64,000 nucleotides of DNA from Paraburkholderia sp. BL23I1N1. Lineage in GTDB: Bacteria > Pseudomonadota > Gammaproteobacteria > Burkholderiales > Burkholderiaceae. The stretch spans positions 2,790,001 through 2,854,000 of the forward strand of contig NZ_RAPV01000001.1 in NCBI RefSeq assembly GCF_003610295.1. Direction: 5' to 3'. Positions 8,554 to 17,287 of this stretch are shown here, in pieces. The position numbers were made by a program, and so were the translations under genes. Each line of letters begins with the position of its first letter. The stretch's first letter is position 1. The notes beneath the pieces were generated by a model that did not search any database, had not been told where the DNA came from, and saw only the letters and a program-made list of their open reading frames with translations.

Positions 8554-10914
8554 TCAATGGCTGAAGAGTCCAGGCGCACGCGCCGGTTTGCGCCTCGGGA
8601 ACCACCGCTCCAGAACCGAGGCCAGCGCCGGCAGTGCCGTCATTGCCATCAGCAGGTTCACCAGGAACATGAACGCCAGCAGCTTGCCCATGTCGGCCTG
8701 GAACTTGAGCGCCGAGAAGCTCCACGTCGCCACGCCAATGGCCAGCGTGATAGCCGTAAAGATCGTCGCCACACCCACTTCCAGCATTGCGTGCTGCACC
8801 GCCTTCACGATGTTCTGGCCGCCCGCCAGATGCACCTGCAGCCGGTTGTAGATATAGAACGCGTAATCCACGCCTATACCCACCGCCAGCACCATGACGG
8901 GCAGCGTCGCCACCGTGAGCCCGATCTGCAACTCCTTCATGAACCAGTAGCCGATGAAGGTCGCCACCGAAAGCGGCAGGCAGCACGCGAGCATCGCGCG
9001 CCAGTCGCGGTAGGCGAGGAACACCAGTATCAGGATCGCTGCATATACGTAGAGCATCATGGGCAACTCGCTCGCTGCCACTTCCTCGTTGGTCGCGGCG
9101 AGTACGCCCGCATTGCCCGCCGCGAGACGCACGGTGATGCCCGGGAACGGATGCGTAGCGCGATACGTCTTCACATCGTCCAGGATCCGGCTGATCGTCG
9201 TGGCCTTGTGGTCGGTGAGAAACAGATGCACGGCCGTCATGCTGCAATCCGCCTTCATGAAGCCTTTCACCCGGCCCACATCCACCGAGACCGCGCCGTA
9301 GTTCTCAGGGTCGATCGGCACGACATTCATCTTCGGGTAGTCCTCGTTGTAACCCTGGTTGTAGCGGCGCAGCATCGCCGGGTAGGACTCGACCGACACC
9401 ACGCCTGGCTCGGTGCGCATCGCGCTCGTGAGGTCGTCCTCGTACAGTCCGACTGCCGGGTTGTCGCAGCCCTTTTTCGCCGACTCGATCGCGACCGTGA
9501 GCCAGTCGAGGCCGATGTCGTAGCTCGAAGCGATCGACGTGGCATCGCGGTTGAAACGCGCATCCGCACGCAGTTCGGGCGCGCCCGGCTGCAGAGTGCC
9601 GATCACGCGGTCGCGGCTTTGCCAGGCGGCCAGTGCGAACACCACCAGCGTCAATGCAACGGTCACGCCTGCATAACGCGGCTGGGCGATGCGCGCGAGC
9701 CCGCGCAGCCACGCCGAGCGCCGCTCGCTGCGCCTGAGCGCGCAGTCCGCGTAGCGCTTCGTGAAGTTGAAGCACGACGCCGCTACCGGCAGCAGGATCA
9801 GATTCGTCACGATCTTGTATGCAACGCCGAGCGACGCCGTGATCGCCAGTTCCCGCACCATCGGAATCGGAATCAGCAGCAGCGTGATGAACGATACTAA
9901 TGCGGTGACAAGTGCCAGTACGCCCGGAATCAGCAGACCGCTGAAGCTGTGCCGCGCCCCGTCGAACGAGCTGTTGCCGTGCGCGATCTCACGCACGATG
10001 AAGTTGACCTGCTGCACGCCGTGCGAGACGCCAATCGCAAAGACCAGGAATGGCACCAGCACCGCGAGCGGGTCCAGTCCGAAGCCCAACAGCTTCAGCG
10101 TGCCGAACTGCCAGACGAGCGATGTCAGCGAGCATGAAATCAGCAGCACCGTGAAGCGCACCGAATGGCAGTACCAGTAGACCGCAAGCGCCGTGAGCAG
10201 CAACGCGATGCCGCAAAAGCCGAGCACCGCGGTCGCGCCATCGGCGATATCGCCGATCTGCTTCGCGAAGCCAATGATCTGGATTTCATAGCCCGCATCT
10301 TCAAACGGTTTGCGGATCTGGGCTTCGAGCAGGTGGTTGAACGCCACGTAATCGAGCACCTCGCCATTGCGGTCCCGCTCGTTGAGCTCGGCCGTAATCA
10401 TGGCGCTGTCTTCGTTGTGCGAAACGAGCGTGCCGATATAGCCGCCCAGTGCCGTCGCACGGCGGACCTTCCCGACAACGTCGGGCGTGAGCTGGTCGGG
10501 CGTGATCGTGCCGGAGATGATTGGCTCCGCGCGAAAGCCCTCGTCGGTGATCTCGTTCACGTAGGCGTTCGGCGTCCACAGCGACTGCACGCCAATGCGG
10601 TCCACGTTCGGCAGGTACGTCACCGCCCGGGTCACCTTGTACAGTCGCGTAAGCCCTTCATTCGTCCAGATCGAGCCCTTGCGTGCACGCACGACCACGG
10701 TGATCCGGTTCGCGCCGAGGAGGTCAGAGCGGTACTTCTGGAAGGTCTGAATGTATTCGTGGCCGATCGGCATCTGCTTCTCGAAGCCCGCATCCATCCG
10801 CAACTGCACGGCGAAAAATGCCATGACCGCGGTGAACAGGCCAATGCTCACCAGCACGACCATGCGGTGACCGAAGAACACCCTTTCCAGCGTTTTTACC
10901 AGACGATTTAACAC
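8554..10914 (-). CDS. MMPL-family RND transporter
   Basis: The 786-residue membrane protein is predicted to have about 12 transmembrane helices in the RND pattern. There is one helix near residues 18-38, a large periplasmic loop, a cluster of five helices (about 225-370), and then the same arrangement in the second half. The phrase VMVLAVGIGVDYAFYIYNR is the characteristic RND/MMPL helix with the proton-relay Asp. The family (MmpL, HpnN) moves lipids and other hydrophobic molecules using proton motive force. Flanking genes encode a beta-propeller and an outer-membrane barrel, so the set may be an envelope-spanning pathway. Direction of transport cannot be decided from sequence. Confidence 0.9.
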   Translation of the reverse strand: MLNRLVKTLERVFFGHRMVVLVSIGLFTAVMAFFAVQLRMDAGFEKQMPIGHEYIQTFQKYRSDLLGANRITVVVRARKGSIWTNEGLTRLYKVTRAVTYLPNVDRIGVQSLWTPNAYVNEITDEGFRAEPIISGTITPDQLTPDVVGKVRRATALGGYIGTLVSHNEDSAMITAELNERDRNGEVLDYVAFNHLLEAQIRKPFEDAGYEIQIIGFAKQIGDIADGATAVLGFCGIALLLTALAVYWYCHSVRFTVLLISCSLTSLVWQFGTLKLLGFGLDPLAVLVPFLVFAIGVSHGVQQVNFIVREIAHGNSSFDGARHSFSGLLIPGVLALVTALVSFITLLLIPIPMVRELAITASLGVAYKIVTNLILLPVAASCFNFTKRYADCALRRSERRSAWLRGLARIAQPRYAGVTVALTLVVFALAAWQSRDRVIGTLQPGAPELRADARFNRDATSIASSYDIGLDWLTVAIESAKKGCDNPAVGLYEDDLTSAMRTEPGVVSVESYPAMLRRYNQGYNEDYPKMNVVPIDPENYGAVSVDVGRVKGFMKADCSMTAVHLFLTDHKATTISRILDDVKTYRATHPFPGITVRLAAGNAGVLAATNEEVAASELPMMLYVYAAILILVFLAYRDWRAMLACCLPLSVATFIGYWFMKELQIGLTVATLPVMVLAVGIGVDYAFYIYNRLQVHLAGGQNIVKAVQHAMLEVGVATIFTAITLAIGVATWSFSALKFQADMGKLLAFMFLVNLLMAMTALPALASVLERWFPRRKPARAPGLFSH

Positions 10915-10987
10915 GGCATTTTCCCTTCAAGTGTTTCGGCAGCTCCGGCGACAAACGGCATCGGACCCCACACTGGCGCTCCGCCCA

Positions 10988-12817
10988 TCAGAAGTTCCGG
11001 GTGACGAACATGCCGACGAAGTTGCGGTCTGCGTAGGGATTGCCTACGGTGTTGTGTCCGCCCCAGAACAGCGTGTAATTGATGCCCGCCTGCCAGACCG
11101 TCGGGTTCTGGTTGAACAGCACGTAGAGGTTCAGCGACTTCGAGCCCTGCAGGTAGTTCGCGGTAAGCGTCGGCGTATAGCCGTAGAGTCCGTCGGCGAA
11201 CGTCACGCCTGGCGTCACTTGCCAGCCATGAATCAGCGTGCCGTCGTAGGTCCAGTTGAAATCGATGGTTGCGCCCACGGAGCTCGACGTGCCCTGCGCC
11301 ATGCCGATCGGGTAGCCCAGGCTGGAGCCGTTGTTCAGCCAGGGCAGGTAGCCCGCCTGAGGCACCTGCGTGACCGTCTGGCCATCCACCGAGCGCGTGA
11401 CGCCGCGCTGGCTCAGACCTGGGTAGTAGATCCATGTGAGTTCCCAGGTCAGCGTCGCTGCATCCGCGCCGATCAGCTTGAGGAACGGGTACTCACTGCG
11501 CGTGAGCGCCAACAGCCCGTTGATGTCGTACTGGAACTTCTTCATGTCGGCCCATTGCCGACAATTCACGCCGGCCACGCCGTTGGTGTTCAGGTCCAGT
11601 GGGCCACCCGCGCCATAGCAGCTCGACAGCGCCACGGCATCGTGCGGCCGGTACGAGAGCTCGGTACCGATCGCCCAGTTGCCGATCCCGAAGTTCGCGC
11701 TGGCGCCAAAGAGCTGGCGGTTCTGCAGATACGACCAGTCGAGCGTGCCATTGGCCAGCGACGAAAGCACCGGCGACTTGTCGGTATAGTTGACGTAGTA
11801 GAACGCGAAGTTCGCATCGAAGGAGCGCGGCGAATAGTTGAACTTCATGCCGAACTGCGGATGGTACTTCGAGGGTGCCCGCCAGTTGACAGGCAGGCCG
11901 ATATCGTTCCATGGCGGCCCCGCGTAGGCGCCGTTGACGAGGCCGGAGTTGATCCCGTTGAGCACGTTCTTGTTGCCGCTGCTGGCCCCCGCGATGGTAC
12001 CGGCGCTGGGGCCAGCCACGTTCAGATTCGTGGTGCTCACCGTATACGGGTCGGTTCCCCGGCCCAGGCTGTTCGATACTGACCAGAACGAGCCCACCGG
12101 CGGATAGCGGTTGCCGTTCCAAGAAAACTGATAGTAATCCTCAGTGCTGAATCCGTGAGAAAGATCGGCCGCAAAGCTGATCATCGGCGCGGGCAGCAGC
12201 GCCTGCTTCAGCTGCGAGCCTGGAATCAGCAACTTCTGCACATCGAGCGAGTTGGTGGCATTGATGCCGCCCTGCGCGAACACGCTCTCACCCCAGTTGA
12301 TCACCTGGTTGCCGAGGCGCACGTGCGCGCTCTGCCCGTTGATGGTGAAATCCTTCTCGCCCCACAGGTCGAGCAGTTGTGCGTTGTAGACGACCTGCGC
12401 CGCAGCGGTGCTCGACAGCGGCGTGCGGTTCGTGTCGCCGGCGAGGAAGTCGTACATACCCGTGCCACGGATCATGAACTTTAGGCCCTCGCTTGGCATC
12501 TTGAAGAGCAGTTCGCTCGTCGCACTGATGTAGGTGCTGAAGGGCTGACCCTTGCGGTAGTTCAGATTACCGTCGTCACCCACGCCCCATTGATTGGTGT
12601 TGGCTGCCGCGCCGCAACCGAACGAGTTCGGGTCACCGGTAAGCGAGCAGCTCGGGTTTTTTGTGCGGATGCCCGCGCCTCCCGTGAGGTTGGTCACCCA
12701 CGAGCCCGTGAGATCTCCCAGACCCGTCGTGAACTCGTAGCCGTACGCACTCGTCGCAGCCGCGCCGAACATGGCCAGCGACGCCGCAACATATCTTCCG
12801 ATGATCTTCGTTTTCAT
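10988..12817 (-). CDS. DUF1302 outer-membrane protein
   Basis: The 609-residue protein has a signal sequence (residues 1-26, ending SAYG-YEF) and a body rich in Asn, Gly, Tyr and alternating hydrophobics, ending in NFVGMFVTRNF. The C-terminal Phe is typical of an outer-membrane beta-barrel. Motifs such as LGNQVINWGESVF are typical of DUF1302 proteins. Members are regularly encoded beside DUF1329 proteins in catabolic clusters for sterols, alkanes and other hydrophobic substrates, and are presumed to be outer-membrane channels for them. The gene lies 76 nt after DUF1329 and 73 nt before MMPL on the same strand. No experimental function is assumed here. Confidence 0.9.
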   Translation of the reverse strand: MKTKIIGRYVAASLAMFGAAATSAYGYEFTTGLGDLTGSWVTNLTGGAGIRTKNPSCSLTGDPNSFGCGAAANTNQWGVGDDGNLNYRKGQPFSTYISATSELLFKMPSEGLKFMIRGTGMYDFLAGDTNRTPLSSTAAAQVVYNAQLLDLWGEKDFTINGQSAHVRLGNQVINWGESVFAQGGINATNSLDVQKLLIPGSQLKQALLPAPMISFAADLSHGFSTEDYYQFSWNGNRYPPVGSFWSVSNSLGRGTDPYTVSTTNLNVAGPSAGTIAGASSGNKNVLNGINSGLVNGAYAGPPWNDIGLPVNWRAPSKYHPQFGMKFNYSPRSFDANFAFYYVNYTDKSPVLSSLANGTLDWSYLQNRQLFGASANFGIGNWAIGTELSYRPHDAVALSSCYGAGGPLDLNTNGVAGVNCRQWADMKKFQYDINGLLALTRSEYPFLKLIGADAATLTWELTWIYYPGLSQRGVTRSVDGQTVTQVPQAGYLPWLNNGSSLGYPIGMAQGTSSSVGATIDFNWTYDGTLIHGWQVTPGVTFADGLYGYTPTLTANYLQGSKSLNLYVLFNQNPTVWQAGINYTLFWGGHNTVGNPYADRNFVGMFVTRNF

Positions 12818-12893
12818 GGTTCTCCCCTGCCGTCACCCTTAATTCCGACGCACGCCCCCGGCGCGCGCCAGTCCCCAGGTACCTCGCCGAACT

Positions 12894-14258
12894 TCAGCGC
12901 TCGCTTACTGACCGCAAAGATTCGGCCGTAAAGAAGTCCGCCTTGAAGCGCGGGTCGTTGATCTGCTGGTACCAGTGAATGTCCTTGCCCTGCCCAATCG
13001 ACGAGGCGTCGAACACGTAGCGTCCGTTGTTGACGTCGTACTGCACGAACGGCTCGTTATCGCAGGCGCCACCCAGTTCCCACACCGGGATCGCGTAGCT
13101 CTCGCGCACCTTCCAGAGCTTGCCCTGCGCGTCATAGTCCTCGCCCACGAGCGCAAGCCAGCTGTCCTCGTCCAGATAGAACACCTTCTTCAACGCAACG
13201 TGGCGCGCCGTGGGTTTGAGCATCGCCTCGACCACCCAGACGCGGTGCACCTCGTAGCGACGATGGTCGGGTGCGATGCCATTGGGCGTGGCGACGTCAT
13301 GCAGCTTGTCCTTGAAGGTGTACATGCCGAAGTCGTCGTAAGGAACAGTCATTTCCTTCTTGCCCACCAGCTTCCAGTTGAACCGGTCGATGGAACCGTT
13401 GAACATGTTGGATTCGTCGATCAGATACTGATTTTCGAAGCCAATCAGCGGCGCGTCGTGCGTATAGGCCGGCATGCGTCTCACGCGGCGCTGGCCGGGG
13501 AAGTAGTAGTAGGTTTCGGAGTCCTTGTCGAAGTACTGCCGCTGCACGAAGGCCTGTCCGGCCAGTGCCGCCGGCGAGTCGATCGTGAAGTAAGCGCCAA
13601 GACTGAACTGGTCGACGTCCGCCGGCGTGGTCTTGCCTTCCTTGCCCGCCGGCAAGTAAAAGGCCTGAGGACCGACTGCATCGATCCAGTCGCTGCTGCC
13701 GGGGCGCGGAGAAATGGTCGTGACGACCGGCGCCCATTCGATGCCCTCGCCGCGATATCGCGTCTCGTAGTTGAGGATCGCCTCGGCCCCGGTCTTGGGC
13801 TGGGGGAAGGCCACGCCGGGAAGCGTCGCGGCTTGCACCGTCTGGCCATCCGACGCGAGTTTCGCCGCCGTGAGGTTAGCCTGCGAATTCTGTTCAGCGA
13901 AATCCGGCAACTGGCATTCGCGATGTGACGGGTACACGTCCATGCGGTAGCCCTTCAACTGCTTGACGAGCTGGATCTGGCCCGGCGCCAGCTTGTCCGC
14001 ATACTTGTCGACATTCGACGCGTCGATCGAGTAGAGGGGCTTTTCGCTCCTGTGCTGCCAGAAGTCGCCGCGAACCTTGCCCCATTGCCAGCCGGCCGGC
14101 GTCGCTCCCCTGCCGGAAAACGCCGGCACGAGCCCATCCTTGCTGGCCGCGCGCTCGGCGCCTACCGGCGTGAGGTCGTCGGCAACGGCCGACCCGGCTA
14201 CGAGCGCTAAGGCGGCCGCGATGGCAGACACGGCGCCGACGGTTTGCTTCCTCATCAT
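12894..14258 (-). CDS. DUF1329 periplasmic protein (LolA/LolB-like fold family)
   Basis: The 454-residue product has a signal peptide (MMRKQTVGAVSAIAAALALVAGSAVA). The body contains YYYFPGQRRVRRMPAY and YLDEDSWLALVGEDYDAQGKLWKV, hallmarks of DUF1329. The family is distantly related to the outer-membrane lipoprotein-sorting fold and pairs with DUF1302, suggesting it chaperones a hydrophobic ligand through the periplasm to or from the barrel. It lies directly upstream of the DUF1302 gene in the same orientation. The role is inferred from fold and neighbourhood. Confidence 0.9.
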   Translation of the reverse strand: MMRKQTVGAVSAIAAALALVAGSAVADDLTPVGAERAASKDGLVPAFSGRGATPAGWQWGKVRGDFWQHRSEKPLYSIDASNVDKYADKLAPGQIQLVKQLKGYRMDVYPSHRECQLPDFAEQNSQANLTAAKLASDGQTVQAATLPGVAFPQPKTGAEAILNYETRYRGEGIEWAPVVTTISPRPGSSDWIDAVGPQAFYLPAGKEGKTTPADVDQFSLGAYFTIDSPAALAGQAFVQRQYFDKDSETYYYFPGQRRVRRMPAYTHDAPLIGFENQYLIDESNMFNGSIDRFNWKLVGKKEMTVPYDDFGMYTFKDKLHDVATPNGIAPDHRRYEVHRVWVVEAMLKPTARHVALKKVFYLDEDSWLALVGEDYDAQGKLWKVRESYAIPVWELGGACDNEPFVQYDVNNGRYVFDASSIGQGKDIHWYQQINDPRFKADFFTAESLRSVSER

Positions 14259-14334
14259 GACTCTCCTTCTGATCCCACTCTAATTAGTAAGACGTACTGT
14301 TAGATTCAAACCTGACGCATCGGGGCCGCACCGT

Positions 14335-14748
14335 TTAGCCCTCGCCGCACCCCGACACGGCCACAGCCCGAATCTCGATGCACAGCTCCGGCAGCGCCAG
14401 TTGCGTCACGCCAACCGCGGTCCACGACGGATAGCGCGCCGGGAAGTACGCGTCCTTGACCGCCGAAAAGGCCTCGATTTCGCCGCGTAGGTCCGTGTGA
14501 AAGGTGGTCAGCTCCACCACGTCGGAGAGGCTCGCGCCCGCCGTCTCGAGCACGGCTTTGAGGGACTCGAAGGCGATGCGGGCCTGCGCCGGCATGCCCT
14601 CGCCGGCTTTCATATCCGGGCCGATGCCGACCTGGCCGGAGACCCAGATCGTGTCCCCCACGCGGGTCGCGGGTGAAAAATGGTAAGCGTCGTAGAACGC
14701 CTGGAACGGCGGCGGGATGATCGATTGCCGCGTAGTGGACATTGTCAT
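14335..14748 (-). CDS. RidA family protein (enamine/imine deaminase)
   Basis: The 137-residue chorismate-mutase-like YjgF/YER057c/UK114 protein contains WVSGQVGIGPDMKAGEG, LSDVVELTTFHTDL and PARYPSWTAVGVTQLALPELCIEIRA, the usual RidA signatures; the Arg that binds the carboxylate is the one in EIRA. RidA enzymes hydrolyse reactive enamines and imines. In a cluster with two flavin amine oxidase-type genes, this fits removal of the imine products. The frame extends to 14787, but the ATG at 14748 behind AAAAGGGCC is the likely start, 17 nt after the phytanoyl-dioxygenase stop. MSTTRQ at 14742 is an alternative. Confidence 0.88.
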   Translation of the reverse strand: MTMSTTRQSIIPPPFQAFYDAYHFSPATRVGDTIWVSGQVGIGPDMKAGEGMPAQARIAFESLKAVLETAGASLSDVVELTTFHTDLRGEIEAFSAVKDAYFPARYPSWTAVGVTQLALPELCIEIRAVAVSGCGEG

Positions 14749-14765
14749 GATGGTGGCCCTTTTGG

Positions 14766-15599
14766 TCAGACGAGTTGACGGAAACACGGTGCGCGAAACG
14801 GATCCCCTTCTTTCAACGCGGCAAGTTCTTCGAGGAACAAGACACCGGACGACGTGAAGCCCGAGACGCTCGGTTGCGGCAGCGGACTGAAAACCGCGTC
14901 GTCGCCGAAGAAGCGCAGCACGAGCGTGTGGCGCTCCGGAAACGCGCTGTCCACCGCGCCGCCGCCGTGCAGCACGCCCGGATGCAGCAGCAGGACGTCA
15001 CCGGGCTCCGTCGCCCACGAAACGATGTCGTAAGCAGCCGGGTTATCGCGGCGCTCAGCTTCGATATTCGGCAGGCGCGGCCAGACATCGCCGCCATGTA
15101 GAGGATCAGTCGGATCTTCAGCATTTTGAAAGGTCGTGCCATCGTGACGCGGACCTCGATGCGATCCCCGCACGATCTCGAGCGCATTTTGTTTGGGTAC
15201 GGCCTCGAAACTGATCCAGGCATTGCCGAAGTGCATGCCCTCCCATGGCAGGTAGGAAGTGTCCTGATGCCACGGCGAGCGACCGCTCCTGCCTCCGCTT
15301 TTCAGGAACAGTTCCTCCGCGAAATACCAGACGTGATCCGAGGCCCACAGGTCCGCGAGCAGTCGGCCGAACGGCAGTTGGCCAACCAGCTCGTCTAGAC
15401 GCCCCTTCGCATACGGATTGGCGTTGTCGTTGTGGGTCTTGTGTACCGTGCCTTCGAACAGGCTGCAAGCCATAGGCCCGGGGTTCTCTATGCCCCAGTC
15501 GAAGACCTGCCGGCACCGGATCAACTGCTGCTCGCTGAGAAGACCTTTGACCAGAATGGCGCCGTCCTCGACGAACGCCTTGCGCGTGGCTTCATCCAT
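14766..15599 (-). CDS. Phytanoyl-CoA dioxygenase (PhyH) family protein
   Basis: The 277-residue protein belongs to the Fe(II)/2-oxoglutarate-dependent PhyH family. The metal triad is visible as WHQDTSYLPW (HxD) and the distal His in LLLHPGVLHGGGAVD. An Arg in LVLRFFGDD is a candidate for 2-oxoglutarate binding. Such enzymes hydroxylate lipids, secondary metabolites or small acids. It is the first gene of the left cluster, 68 nt downstream of the proposed promoter at 15667-15694, so it probably performs an early hydroxylation. The substrate is not predictable. The ATG at 15599 gives a normal N-terminus (MDEATRKAFVEDGAILVKG). Confidence 0.88.
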   Translation of the reverse strand: MDEATRKAFVEDGAILVKGLLSEQQLIRCRQVFDWGIENPGPMACSLFEGTVHKTHNDNANPYAKGRLDELVGQLPFGRLLADLWASDHVWYFAEELFLKSGGRSGRSPWHQDTSYLPWEGMHFGNAWISFEAVPKQNALEIVRGSHRGPRHDGTTFQNAEDPTDPLHGGDVWPRLPNIEAERRDNPAAYDIVSWATEPGDVLLLHPGVLHGGGAVDSAFPERHTLVLRFFGDDAVFSPLPQPSVSGFTSSGVLFLEELAALKEGDPFRAPCFRQLV

Positions 15600-15666
15600 G
15601 GCTGAACTCCTGAATCGTCAATCGGCGATCTGGTTGCAAACGCTTCCCGCGGCGCCTTCATAGAAA

Positions 15667-15694
15667 ATACTACCAAAGTTAGGTCACAATACAA
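15667..15694 (-). promoter_or_regulatory. Putative promoter of the PhyH-to-cytochrome c operon
   Basis: On the minus strand, TTGTAT (15694-15689), a 16-nt spacer and TAGTAT (15672-15667) precede the PhyH ATG at 15599. The 12-mer TTTTGTATTGTG, also present at the 5222-5250 promoter, here lies over the -35 rather than the -10, so it may be a regulator site rather than just core promoter. Confidence 0.5.
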
Positions 15695-16213
15695 AAATAA
15701 AAACAAAGAAAAAAGAGAGGGAATTCCCTGCCTTCACAAAGTTCGACACCAGGGTGCCGACCCATGGTTTGAAGTAGGCCCGGCCTCTGTGCCTGCAAGC
15801 AGGCGGGGGCGATCGAGACCCCGTCTTCGGGGACGGATGACAATGGACGTGGCGCCCGAATTCTCTTGATTTAATTTGTAAACATACCTATCTTAGTCTT
15901 TATGTACTATAAACATGGTCATCTCGTATATCTGCACCTCGCTAGTGGTGGCGCAAGTGCGGTGTCGCGTCAAAAGCGCTCACCTGCATACATCCACGAG
16001 GCGGATAACGGCCGCGAGGACCAGCTTCGAGTGGCCTTTGAGCAAATGGGGCATTGATGCAATGCGCGGTCTTGGATTTTGGTAACGACGTACTGCAGAC
16101 GATCGAGCAGCATCCGGGCTCCATGGCATCGGAAGGCGTGAGGTGGCTGGGAGCGGCTTTCGCAGCGAAGCTGGGGCGGTGCCTGTCAATGGCAAATGGA
16201 ATGGGAGACGGCG
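15695..16213. other. Intergenic region, no convincing gene
   Basis: This AT-richer stretch holds a GC-rich segment with a short CCCCG/CGGGG hairpin near 15821-15835 that lacks a T-run. Overlapping open frames exist on both strands (for example 16054-16323 plus and 15980-16327 minus) but neither has recognisable motifs. It probably contains regulatory DNA for the left cluster and decayed sequence. Confidence 0.4.
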
Positions 16214-16342
16214 ATGTTCAACATTCTCAGCAATTGGATTTTTGTCGGCAGCAACGCATACGACGAATACACGTTCGTGCCCTGGCTCAACAGGAACGTC
16301 TACCGTCGGACTGTAGACTTTAGTCAAGTCTGCATGCTGTAA
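16214..16342 (+). CDS. Possible 42-residue small protein
   Basis: An ATG at 16214 sits after GGGAGACGGCG, a usable ribosome-binding site, and opens a 42-codon frame ending in TAA at 16342. The product begins MFNILSNWIFVGSNAYDEY and is rich in aromatic residues. No family is recognised. It could be a real small protein or the remnant of a longer gene. It lies in a 990-bp region without other convincing genes. Confidence 0.3.
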   Translation: MFNILSNWIFVGSNAYDEYTFVPWLNRNVYRRTVDFSQVCML

Positions 16343-16590
16343 CTTTTATGCAGTGGATTTCCAACGGAGCCCCGTCGGATGAGGTGCGAACGATTGACAG
16401 ACTATCCAAGATTCTGAAAATCCTATGATTAGGATACCCATTCGTTTTTTATTCAACCTTTGCCACTAGCCTGATCAGCCGGCATTACTGAGTTACTCTG
16501 ACAACGTAACAGGTACTTCATTCTTGGAAATAATCTTCGCCCGCTTGGGCGAGGCTGCGGACGGCGCGGCAAAACCGATCGGGAGCCAGA

Positions 16591-16836
16591 ATGACAACAT
16601 TTTCTGAAGAACCCGCGAACGTCGACATCCGGGAGGCCGACACGCGGTACGACTGGGTGACAATCAGGTTCGCTTCGTACGGGCTAGAACTCGACGCATC
16701 ACGCAAAGGCAGCACGCGACAGAACAAATATCGGACCAGTCACGACGAACTGTCCACGAGCCGCATCCACGATGGCCATCTCGTCACGCTCGAAGTGAGC
16801 ATGGACCGCCGCACTGTCGAAGGGCTGCCTGGGTGA
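16591..16836 (+). CDS. Hypothetical protein, 81 residues
   Basis: This short frame has its ATG at 16591 preceded by CGGGAGCCAGA, a reasonable Shine-Dalgarno. The product (MTTFSEEPANVDIREADTR...) is charged and soluble-looking with no signal peptide, membrane segment or known motif. It ends 28 nt before the convergent ArsR-like gene. Function is unknown, and a chance ORF cannot be excluded. Confidence 0.35.
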   Translation: MTTFSEEPANVDIREADTRYDWVTIRFASYGLELDASRKGSTRQNKYRTSHDELSTSRIHDGHLVTLEVSMDRRTVEGLPG

Positions 16837-16864
16837 CCGACACCTCGGTCGATAAAGCCAACGG

Positions 16865-17164
16865 CTACAGGTGCAACCTGATCTGTGTCGCAAAAGCGCG
16901 AATCACCTCTTCATTTCGCGCTACAAACATCCACTGACCAACGCGGGTCGAAACAAGCAGTCCCGCCTCGACCAATGCTGCGACGTGCGCTGATACGGTC
17001 GATTGAGATAGCCCACTGCGCGCGTGGATTGCATTTGACGGTACCCCGCAACCGGAATTGACGTGTCCCTGGACAAAGTATTGGTTCGGCGTTTTTAACC
17101 ACCTCAAGATCTCGCGCCGGAACGGGTTCGCAAGTGCCTTATGAATTAAATTCTCGTCAACCAT
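16865..17164 (-). CDS. ArsR-like helix-turn-helix transcriptional regulator
   Basis: A protein of about 99 residues (from MVDENLIHKALANPFRREIL) has a winged-helix core. The first helix region ALANPFRREILRWLK and the recognition segment HARSGLSQSTVSAHVAALVEAGLL are typical of ArsR-type regulators; no metal-binding Cys pair of the ELCVCDL type is visible. The frame stays open to 17272, so longer starts (17227 or 17218) are possible; the 17164 start has a weak ribosome site but matches the family's usual N-terminus. It is the gene downstream of the acetolactate-synthase-like gene, on the same strand. Its targets are unknown. Confidence 0.75.
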   Translation of the reverse strand: MVDENLIHKALANPFRREILRWLKTPNQYFVQGHVNSGCGVPSNAIHARSGLSQSTVSAHVAALVEAGLLVSTRVGQWMFVARNEEVIRAFATQIRLHL

Positions 17165-17287
17165 AGATTTCGACAAGCGCCTCGAGAGAAGCTGAACAAA
17201 TAGGCGAGAGGCCGCCATGAAACGCATAGCCCCATCGTGCCGCGCCCATGATCGTGTCACTCTTTGCGACACCGGAACTCACCTTCG

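Noticed and set aside
8557..9900. 447-residue plus-strand open frame
   Set aside because: It is antisense to the MMPL gene, whose motifs are clear, and its own composition is extremely Arg/His/Gln-rich.
10931..12082. 383-residue plus-strand open frame
   Set aside because: Shadow of the DUF1302 gene; no domain or signal sequence.
15980..16327. 115-residue minus-strand frame suggestive of a transposase tail
   Set aside because: No DDE or HTH motif could be identified, and it overlaps other unsupported frames.
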